From: Sedimentisphaerales bacterium
GTDB lineage: Bacteria > Planctomycetota > Phycisphaerae > Sedimentisphaerales > SM23-30
Direction: 5' to 3'
Length of the DNA: 7,568 nucleotides
Assembly: GCA_030640865.1 (NCBI GenBank)
Contig: DAOWIP010000322.1
Location: forward strand, 1 to 7,568
The notes beneath the pieces are model-generated. The model was not told where the DNA came from. It did no database searches and saw only the letters and a program-made list of their open reading frames with translations. The number at the start of each line of letters is the position of its first letter. The first letter of the stretch is position 1. Of the stretch, positions 1 to 5,041 are shown in pieces. The translations under genes and the position numbers were made by a program.

Positions 1-17
1 AAAGATTATGGTTTATT

Positions 18-1445
18 CTATTCTTCTTCAAAAAAGTGTTTTTCGATAACTTTGCACGTCCTCTTAACCATGTTAGGTCTTCTGTGAAGGTAATTATTTG
101 TAACACCTTCTATCAAATGTCCCATTAATAATTTTGTTTCAAAAAGGAGTGTAGGATCATAATCTACTGGCACAGTTTGAGCGGAATCACGAATATTCTC
201 AAATTTAACTACATCATCAACTCCTGCCCTTCGCCTTTCTCTTCTCCACCATTTTTGAATATTGCGAGGTTTAATTGGGTTCCCATCATTATTTAGAAAC
301 AAAAACTCTGTATCATTATCTTGATTTGCCTGCATTTCTTGAATAGATTGTATGGTTCTATCCCACAGTATTGCAACTGATATCACGCCTGTTTTGATTC
401 TTGGCTTTGAAAGAGACTTATCAATTAAATTTATGTCAGTATTACTTCTGCCTTTGCGTGGTTTTATTCTTATGTCTGCAACCTCAGTTTCTTTCATACC
501 ACAATTCAGAGCAATTAGCATCACCGCCCGATATATTTTATCTTTCGTGTTATTAAGTATTTTTAAATAATCTTCTTTGGCTATTGGTTTAGGATCATAG
601 TTGGTGGCCTTAGGATAATTAAAATTACAAATGCTGCGAATATATTTCACACAATCTTTATCTGATGCTTTCAACTTTATTTCTTTGAATACTATATTAA
701 AAACTGTTGCAACTAAGGATAAACGAATATTAATTGTTGTATCAGTCCATTTCTTTTGCTTTGCTTTGGCGTATACCCAATCTTCATATTTATCAAAATG
801 GTCTTCATTTAGCTGGCTAATCATTTTAACATTAACAATCTTTTTGAATTCAGACCAATGAAGACTCCCTTCTCTAATATATGCTTTAGTTACTGGTTTG
901 CGTCTCTTCTCAAAATACAGAACACCTAAATCATCCAATGTGATAGACTTTTCTGTTTTAAATGTTCCTTTTAGTTCAATGGGAAGATTAAGTCTTTTTC
1001 GTGCCTCTACTATATCATATAAAATAAGTTCCCTTGCTTTAGCATATATATATGACTCTGGAATCTTTATCAGGGGAGTGGATTGCCCTTTAATTTCACC
1101 TTTTCGAAATTTTAAATTAAGTTCGGTAAGTCTCTTTAAATATTTATCTTCAGATTCATTTTCCTTTTTCAAGAATCCATCATCAATTACATATCGAACA
1201 GATTTCTTTGTTCTGTCTTTCTCTATACCGTGATAATATTCTCCCTTTCTTTTCCCCTCCCATTGTTGAAAAAGAAAAATAGCCTCCTCTTTATCACTCC
1301 CAAAATTTTCTTTGCGGATACCTTCTGATTTCCAATGTGTGTTGAAATAGCGATTGTTAGAAGCATCAAATGACAAACCAACTACAGGTTTGCGTTCTTT
1401 GTCAGTGACATAATTAGGTGGTCTTCCTCTACTCTTCTTCTGCAC
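18..1445 (-). CDS. Tyrosine recombinase (phage-type integrase), divergent
   Basis: A 475-residue protein with the C-terminal architecture of a tyrosine recombinase, which would cut and rejoin DNA at specific sites to insert or excise a mobile element. Residues 1-160 form a basic, charged N-terminal part that may bind arm sites; about 165-275 looks like the helical core-binding domain; 285-470 is the catalytic domain. The C-terminal signature is good: G442-H443 followed at the right spacing by Tyr452, the expected nucleophile, with Arg419 (box II) and Lys351 in an RIKTGV hairpin. Two expected residues are changed: the box I Arg is Lys318 (CGMKETE) and the box II His is Glu416 (ENIR). The start is GTG at 1445; an AAAGG lies 10 bases upstream, and an in-frame stop just above excludes a longer form. 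The gene is clearly more AT-rich than 2171-4183, which suggests horizontal transfer. Family assignment is firm; activity is uncertain. Confidence 0.85.
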   Translation of the reverse strand: MQKKSRGRPPNYVTDKERKPVVGLSFDASNNRYFNTHWKSEGIRKENFGSDKEEAIFLFQQWEGKRKGEYYHGIEKDRTKKSVRYVIDDGFLKKENESEDKYLKRLTELNLKFRKGEIKGQSTPLIKIPESYIYAKARELILYDIVEARKRLNLPIELKGTFKTEKSITLDDLGVLYFEKRRKPVTKAYIREGSLHWSEFKKIVNVKMISQLNEDHFDKYEDWVYAKAKQKKWTDTTINIRLSLVATVFNIVFKEIKLKASDKDCVKYIRSICNFNYPKATNYDPKPIAKEDYLKILNNTKDKIYRAVMLIALNCGMKETEVADIRIKPRKGRSNTDINLIDKSLSKPRIKTGVISVAILWDRTIQSIQEMQANQDNDTEFLFLNNDGNPIKPRNIQKWWRRERRRAGVDDVVKFENIRDSAQTVPVDYDPTLLFETKLLMGHLIEGVTNNYLHRRPNMVKRTCKVIEKHFFEEE

Positions 1446-1474
1446 CTTTAGAATACCTTTAGATTATGATGATA

Positions 1475-1574
1475 GACACCAATATGATCTATTATGATGA
1501 CACCGTCAAAAGTATAAAAACCTGCGTTTATGGTTCAATAATCAAGACGCCTTAAACTTTTGACACCAGCGTCT
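1475..1574. promoter_or_regulatory. Integrase promoter region with nested repeats
   Basis: Reading on the minus strand, TTGAAC (1538-1533) and TATACT (1516-1511) are separated by 16 bases, a plausible sigma70 promoter placing the transcript start about 60 bases before the integrase start. A 9-bp inverted repeat flanks it: GTCAAAAGT at 1505-1513, touching the -10, and ACTTTTGAC at 1556-1564, with centres about 51 bp apart (near five helical turns). A second pair, AGACGC (1545-1550) and GCGTCT (1569-1574), surrounds the distal arm. On the minus strand GGTGTC occurs three times (1475-1480, 1499-1504, 1562-1567), two of them followed by similar ATCAT-rich sequence. The repeats are seen directly; a role as an operator or as recombinase arm sites is inferred. 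Confidence 0.45.
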
Positions 1575-1642
1575 ATTATAAAAAAAGATGAGGAAAAAGG
1601 GAAGAATAAAACTTGGAATAAAACTTTTTGACCACGACTCCA

Positions 1643-1677
1643 TACCATAACCCACTTGTAATAAATAGGTTATGGTA
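1643..1677 (-). repeat. Perfect 10-bp inverted repeat abutting the tRNA-Pro 3' end
   Basis: TACCATAACC (1643-1652) and GGTTATGGTA (1668-1677) form a perfect 10-bp stem with a 15-base AT-rich loop, starting three bases past the tRNA discriminator. It could help form the tRNA 3' end or stop transcription, but no T-run follows directly on the minus strand, so it is not a standard intrinsic terminator. Its position between tRNA and integrase also fits an attachment-site structure. Confidence 0.5.
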
Positions 1678-1679
1678 AA

Positions 1680-1754
1680 TCGGGGAGACAAGATTTGAAC
1701 TTGCGACCTCTGCGTCCCGAACGCAGCGCTCTATCCAAGCTGAGCTACTCCCCG
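1680..1754 (-). tRNA. tRNA-Pro (anticodon CGG)
   Basis: On the minus strand the 75-base sequence folds into a complete cloverleaf: 7-bp acceptor CGGGGAG/CTCCCCG, D-arm GCTC...GAGC, anticodon stem CTGCG/CGCAG with loop TTCGGGA (anticodon CGG, reading CCG), variable region AGGTC, T-arm GCAAG-TTCAAAT-CTTGT, and discriminator A at 1680. C1 pairing with G72 is typical of bacterial tRNA-Pro. No CCA is encoded, so it must be added after transcription. The gene points toward the integrase, whose coding region begins 235 bases downstream. Confidence 0.96.
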
Positions 1755-1780
1755 TGGCTAATAAGTAGCACCAACTCCCC

Positions 1781-1809
1781 AGTCTAATGGAAATAAATGG
1801 TTTTGCCAA
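1781..1809 (-). promoter_or_regulatory. Likely promoter of tRNA-Pro
   Basis: On the minus strand, TTGGCA (1809-1804, five of six matches to the -35 consensus) is separated by 17 bases from TAGACT (1786-1781, four of six matches to the -10). Transcription would start near 1774, about 20 bases before the mature tRNA 5' end. Confidence 0.5.
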
Positions 1810-1855
1810 GAAAATTAAACAAAATTAGTTATGTAGGATGGGGCTGTTAATACGT

Positions 1856-1902
1856 AAGTCCCGTAGGGACAAATGATAATAGCCCAGCGATTTATCGCTG
1901 GG
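1856..1902. repeat. REP-like module 1: GTCCC palindrome plus 8-bp hairpin
   Basis: GTCCCGTAGGGAC (1858-1870) is a 5-bp palindrome around a GTA centre. It is followed by CCCAGCGA (1883-1890), a TTTA loop and TCGCTGGG (1895-1902), a perfect 8-bp hairpin. The first palindrome and the following ...ATAATAG recur in module 2. The arrangement resembles REP/BIME-type dispersed repeats. As the gap 1755-2170 contains no gene, this and module 2 are its main content. Confidence 0.7.
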
Positions 1903-1923
1903 AAACCTGTTTTTATATTATTT

Positions 1924-1950
1924 CAGTCCCGCAGGGACGATTGAAAATAG
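1924..1950. repeat. REP-like module 2: second GTCCC palindrome copy
   Basis: CAGTCCCGCAGGGAC (1924-1938) followed by GATTGAAAATAG repeats the start of module 1 in the same orientation 68 bp away, with only scattered differences. The hairpin half seen in module 1 is missing, so this is a partial copy. Confidence 0.65.
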
Positions 1951-2068
1951 GTAACCCTTCACTCGTATGCTATTGAAAAAAGTAACTATTCAGCCATGTG
2001 CAATAGTCTTGCAGGGTGGTCTTGCTTGGGAGGAAAGAAGAATATATAATTGAACCGGCAGTGTCAAA

Positions 2069-2097
2069 TTACCGATAATGCTAACGGTGGTTATAAT
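2069..2097 (+). promoter_or_regulatory. Possible promoter for the debranching enzyme gene
   Basis: A perfect -10 hexamer TATAAT (2092-2097) lies 17 bases after TTACCG (2069-2074), a poor -35 match. It would give a leader of about 65-70 bases before the 2171 start. ACCGATAAT occurs at 2071-2079 and again at 2118-2126 and could be a repeated protein-binding site. The weak -35 keeps this tentative. Confidence 0.3.
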
Positions 2098-2170
2098 GAT
2101 TGCTTCGGTGATTAACTACCGATAATATACAGGCTGGAATGATGTTATGGCATTGGCCGGGAGAATAATT

Positions 2171-4183
2171 ATGCCGGAAACTACCGAATTTCAGACGGAA
2201 ATGAATGTGTATAACATTTCTTCGGAAAACCTGGACGAACTGCTGGAAAAGGAATGGCTGCTTACTAACGACCGTGGCAGTTACGCCGCCGGGACAGTGC
2301 TGGGCTGTAACACTCGCCGGTATCACGGCTTACTGGTCGCTTCTTTGCTGCCGCCTGTCGAGCGTATAGTAACCTTGTCGAATTTATTGGAGACTATTCA
2401 TTACCAGGGCCGAACCTGTGAGCTTTCCAACTTCGAGTTTTCTGACAGGCTGCATCCTCAGGGTTATCGTTCACTCCGACAGTTTCGTCAGGATACTGGT
2501 GTGCATTTCCGATACGAGCTGGACGATCTTGTGGTGGAGAAGTCTATTTATTTGGCCCACGATCAGGACCTGCTGGCTGTTACGTATGATTTCTCCGGTT
2601 CTGTCGAAGGGGGGCGATTTTCCATAATGCCGTTGATAGCCTTGCGGGACTTTCATTCTTTGCAGTCGTCTTCGACTTCGTTGAGTATGGATCAGACTGA
2701 CGATGTATATACTGCCCACGTACTCGACCCACACGGGCCTGCCGTCCATTTTCACTGTCCTGACGCGACCTTTGAAGGAAGCGACAATTGGTGGTACGCC
2801 ATGCGTTATCGCAGGGAAGCCGCCCGCGGCCAACACGATTATGAAGATGTCTGGGCCGCCGGCTCATTCCAAACCGATTTCGTTTGTCCCGCCCGCGTTA
2901 CGCTCATCGTTCAGGCTACCGCCGGACTTCAGCGACCAGGCCCACTGGACATCGATGTGGACGAACTGATCAATTCGCTGCGCAGCCGTCGAGAGAAATT
3001 ATATACCTGGGCCGAGGTCCGCGACGAACATGATAAAAAGTTGGTCAGGGCCGCCGATCAGTTCATTGTTCGCCGCCGGATCAGTGAGTCTCAAATCTCC
3101 ACCAGTATCCTTGCCGGGTATCATTGGTTTGCGGATTGGGGCCGTGATACCTTTATCTCACTGCCGGGACTACTGTTGGAAACCGGACGTTTTAGTGAGG
3201 CCAGGGAAGTGCTTGTCACTTTTGGCTCGGTATTGAACGAGGGAATGATCCCCAATTGTTTCGACGACTACGGTGGCCAACCTCACTACAACAGTGTGGA
3301 CGCTTCGCTCTGGTACGTCATGGCGGCCTACCGCTATTTGCTTGCCACTGAGGATGAGCAGACTTTCAATAAGCATTTCCGACCTGTTGTGGAGCAAATT
3401 GTCGAGGCATATCGGGATGGAACCAGGTTTAATATTCACGCCGACGATGACGGCCTGATTGTCTGCGGTGACGCCGAAACACAATTAACCTGGATGGACG
3501 CACGCTGTAATAACGTCTCATTCACTCCGCGATATGGCAAGCCGGTCGAGGTCAATGCTCTTTGGGTTAATGCTCTGCACATTCTTGCCCAGACCGCGTC
3601 TGACAAGGTCCGACGCCGCTATTGGCTTGATCAGGCTCAGTTAGCCGAGAAAAGTTTCCGTAAGTTGTTTTGGAATACCGACCAGAGTTGCCTTTATGAT
3701 TGTATCATGCCGGACGGATCGCCGGACGCTTCTGTGCGTCCGAACCAGATTTTTGCTGTTTCGCTGCCGTTTTCGTGTCTTGATTCCGAACAACAGCTTT
3801 CTGTCGTACGGACCGTTCAGGAGCACCTGCTCACCCCTTATGGTCTGCGTAGTCTCAGTTCTCAGGACAGTCGCTACTGTGGCCGCTATCAGGGCGATCA
3901 ATACAGCCGCGATTCCGCTTATCATCAGGGTACTGTCTGGGGCTTTCTGATGGGGCCTTTTATCGAGGCTTTTCTGAAGGCCAACCAGTTCTCGCCCGAA
4001 TCCGCAAGGCAGGCGTATGATATGATTACTCCGCTGCTGGACCATCTTGATAATGATGCCTGCCTTGGCAGCGTCTCTGAAATATTCGACGGTGACCCGC
4101 CTCATCAACCACGTGGTTGCATCGCTCAGGCCTGGAGTGTCGCCGAACTCCTCCGCGTCAAAAAGTTGCTTATGCAATCCTGA
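2171..4183 (+). CDS. Glycogen debranching enzyme / amylo-alpha-1,6-glucosidase
   Basis: A 670-residue cytoplasmic enzyme of the bacterial/archaeal debranching type (GH133-like). This family hydrolyses alpha-1,6-linked glucose at branch points of glycogen, acting with phosphorylase and a glucanotransferase. The N-terminal beta-rich domain carries the hallmarks EWLLTN (from E28) and NTRRYHGLLVA (from N47). The C-terminal (alpha/alpha)6-type catalytic domain shows YHWFADWGRD (317-326), YNSVDASLWY (Asp377), GDAETQLTWMDAR (Asp434, Glu436, Asp443) and YHQGTVWGFLMGPFIEAF (from Y584); the acidic residues are catalytic candidates. Length is normal for the family and the frame is intact. I chose ATG 2171 because GGGAG (2159-2163) sits 7 bases before it; an in-frame ATG at 2147 would add 8 residues but has only a weak GGA. 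There is no signal peptide. No other glycogen gene is adjacent, so it appears to be transcribed alone. Confidence 0.93.
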   Translation: MPETTEFQTEMNVYNISSENLDELLEKEWLLTNDRGSYAAGTVLGCNTRRYHGLLVASLLPPVERIVTLSNLLETIHYQGRTCELSNFEFSDRLHPQGYRSLRQFRQDTGVHFRYELDDLVVEKSIYLAHDQDLLAVTYDFSGSVEGGRFSIMPLIALRDFHSLQSSSTSLSMDQTDDVYTAHVLDPHGPAVHFHCPDATFEGSDNWWYAMRYRREAARGQHDYEDVWAAGSFQTDFVCPARVTLIVQATAGLQRPGPLDIDVDELINSLRSRREKLYTWAEVRDEHDKKLVRAADQFIVRRRISESQISTSILAGYHWFADWGRDTFISLPGLLLETGRFSEAREVLVTFGSVLNEGMIPNCFDDYGGQPHYNSVDASLWYVMAAYRYLLATEDEQTFNKHFRPVVEQIVEAYRDGTRFNIHADDDGLIVCGDAETQLTWMDARCNNVSFTPRYGKPVEVNALWVNALHILAQTASDKVRRRYWLDQAQLAEKSFRKLFWNTDQSCLYDCIMPDGSPDASVRPNQIFAVSLPFSCLDSEQQLSVVRTVQEHLLTPYGLRSLSSQDSRYCGRYQGDQYSRDSAYHQGTVWGFLMGPFIEAFLKANQFSPESARQAYDMITPLLDHLDNDACLGSVSEIFDGDPPHQPRGCIAQAWSVAELLRVKKLLMQS

Positions 4184-4212
4184 AAATTGTGGGGGGCATG
4201 CCTATGCTGTGC

Positions 4213-4231
4213 CACGGCCATCCTGGCCGTG
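4213..4231. repeat. Perfect 8-bp palindrome after the debranching gene
   Basis: CACGGCCA (4213-4220), a TCC loop and TGGCCGTG (4224-4231) form a strong hairpin 30 bases past the stop codon of the debranching gene. It could stop or protect that transcript, but no T-run follows. It is the first of four unrelated palindromes packed into 4196-4395, a stretch with no credible gene. Confidence 0.7.
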
Positions 4232-4250
4232 CTTAGTATATACGCCGACT

Positions 4251-4298
4251 GGGTGGCAGCCACCGAGTCTTCGAGGTGGATGGCTTATTGGGTGGCAT
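4251..4298. repeat. GGGTGGCA repeat pair with GGTGGC/GCCACC palindrome
   Basis: GGGTGGCA occurs at 4251-4258 and again at 4290-4297. The first copy continues into GCCACC, giving a GGTGGC-A-GCCACC palindrome (4252-4264). The same GGGTGGCAG word also appears at 6462-6470 inside another repeat cluster, indicating a dispersed family. Confidence 0.5.
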
Positions 4299-4311
4299 GC
4301 TTTACGCGTAG

Positions 4312-4333
4312 GGGCGACCCCCTGTGGTCGCCC
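4312..4333. repeat. GGGCGACC hairpin repeat
   Basis: GGGCGACC (4312-4319) and GGTCGCCC (4326-4333) form a perfect 8-bp stem with a 6-base loop. This is the third palindrome of the cluster; its sequence is unrelated to its neighbours. Confidence 0.65.
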
Positions 4334-4366
4334 AAAAACGCCATTATGGTATTCCAATTGGGCGCC

Positions 4367-4391
4367 ACCTTTCCGCCGGCGGCGGAGAGGT
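4367..4391. repeat. 11-bp GC-rich hairpin repeat
   Basis: ACCTTTCCGCC (4367-4377) pairs with GGCGGAGAGGT (4381-4391) over 11 bp, with a single G-U type mismatch and a 3-base loop. A pyrimidine-rich tract (TGTCTTCTCTTCTCTTTTC) follows, so it might act as a weak terminator for the plus-strand transcript. Confidence 0.6.
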
Positions 4392-4439
4392 GCTCCTGTC
4401 TTCTCTTCTCTTTTCTTATCTGTAATACTATCTTGTAAT

Positions 4440-4603
4440 TCGGGCTTGCTGAATAAATCACAACTTATGTATTGACAGGCAGATACGTCGCCTTTATACT
4501 GTATCAAGTGAACGGGATTATCATAAAATGGATTAAAACCCTTGCACTTGGAGACACGGATGTATCGCAAAGACAACCCACATCAGATGAAATTCCAGAA
4601 TTT
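4440..4603 (+). mobile_element. 5' remnant of an insertion sequence (IS5/IS1182-like)
   Basis: A probable IS left end begins near CGGGCTTGCTGAATAA (4441). It is followed by a strong promoter, a ribosome binding site and the first codons of a transposase (separate entries). The element then stops abruptly at the inverted repeat of the IS66-type element at 4604, and none of its remaining sequence is found to the right of that element. The left boundary is inferred from recognising the end sequence and is approximate. Confidence 0.45.
4472..4500 (+). promoter_or_regulatory. Strong sigma70-type promoter of the truncated IS
   Basis: A perfect TTGACA (4472-4477) and TATACT (4495-4500, five of six) are separated by exactly 17 bases. 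This is the best promoter match in the window and lies 60 bases before the transposase remnant's ATG. With that gene destroyed, it now fires into the IS66-type remnant and antisense into the 3' end of the lipoprotein gene at 5013-6515. Confidence 0.7.
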
Positions 4604-4607
4604 GTAA
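4560..4607 (+). pseudogene. Transposase N-terminus, truncated after 15 codons
   Basis: The frame reads MYRKDNPHQMKFQNL and stops at the TAA created by the inverted repeat of the next element. GGAG (4550-4553) lies 6 bases before the ATG, so this was a genuine gene start. From memory, a MYRK start followed within about 15 residues by an aromatic/YLPFGG stretch is typical of a widespread IS5/IS1182-like transposase group; only the first part survives here. Calling it a transposase rests on that resemblance plus the IS-like promoter and end upstream. A product of 15 residues can have no transposase function. Confidence 0.5.
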
Positions 4608-5041
4608 CCGTTCACAGTTTTTTTAAAAAAAGCGTAAACGTGGCGGACAGTTCGGACATCGCGCACGCAAATATCTTGACCCTATCACAGGCCAGATACA
4701 CATTGCGCCTATGCCCGATGAAATTCGCAAAGGCTCTCTGTTGGGAGCCAGGTTCACCACGATGATTGCCTTTTTGAAGTCGGGTTGTCATGGGTCTTAT
4801 GGCACGATTCGGCAATTCTGCAAGGAGATGTACGGAATAAACATTTCGCGTGGCATGTTGAACAAGGCCGTACAGAAAGTCTCCAAAGCATTGCAGGAAC
4901 CTTACGAACAATTGTATGCACAGTTGCCGTATGAGGACTATCTGGGCGTGGACGAGACAGGCCACAAGAATGAAGGTAAGCTGCACTGGAGTTGGTGTTT
5001 CCAGAACAGCAATTACTGTGCTAAAAACCGTGAACGGTTAC
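4604..5041 (+). mobile_element. 438-bp internally deleted IS66-type element
   Basis: The element is bounded by inverted repeats: GTAACCGTTCACAGTTTTT at 4604-4622 and its inverted counterpart at 5023-5041, matching at 18 of 19 positions. Between them is a fragment of an IS66-family transposase. Full IS66 elements are about 2 kb or more, so most of both halves is missing while both ends remain, giving a MITE-like, non-autonomous structure. IS66 elements normally make an 8-bp target duplication; the flanks here (CAGAATTT on the left, AATAATTC on the right) do not match, so at least one flank has been rearranged. Confidence 0.75.
4627..5022 (+). pseudogene. IS66-family transposase fragment (tnpC-like)
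   Basis: The open frame begins after a TAA at 4624-4626. It reads through a GGQFGH motif, DPITGQIHIAPMPDE, a helical stretch (LLGARFTTMIAFLKSGCHGSY), TIRQFCKEMYGINISRGMLNK and GVDETGHK. This matches the central region of IS66 transposases, and the Asp encoded at 4951-4953 in VDETG corresponds to the first acidic residue of the DDE triad. The zinc-finger N-terminal part and the whole C-terminal half with the other two acidic residues are absent; the frame runs into the right inverted repeat and stops at 5044-5046. A 111-codon reading frame from ATG 4711 is open but would be inactive as a transposase. It could only move if a complete IS66 copy supplied the enzyme. Confidence 0.8.

Noticed and set aside
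1..17. Possible left attachment repeat: ATTATGGTTTA at 6-16 against GTTATGGTAAAT next to the tRNA.
   Set aside because: The similarity is short and imperfect, AT-rich, and does not include tRNA sequence; it is likely chance.
352..1233. Plus-strand open frames opposite the integrase.
   Set aside because: They are antisense to a clear tyrosine recombinase, with no start signals or recognisable domains.
1576..1809. A 77-codon minus-strand open reading frame.
   Set aside because: It runs straight through the tRNA-Pro gene and its promoter; the structural RNA explains the sequence.
1858..1938. Possible CRISPR-like repeats (two GTCCC palindromes).
   Set aside because: There are only two short copies with differing flanks, no regular spacers and no cas genes nearby.
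3641..4177. A 178-codon minus-strand frame and other long frames opposite the debranching gene (also at 2471-2836 and 3170-3484).
   Set aside because: They lie wholly inside a well-conserved enzyme gene and show no recognisable domain or ribosome binding site; they are shadows of GC-rich codons.
4187..4576. Open frames on both strands in the gap after the debranching gene.
   Set aside because: Their codons are made of palindromic repeats and an IS end, with no ribosome binding site and low-complexity products.
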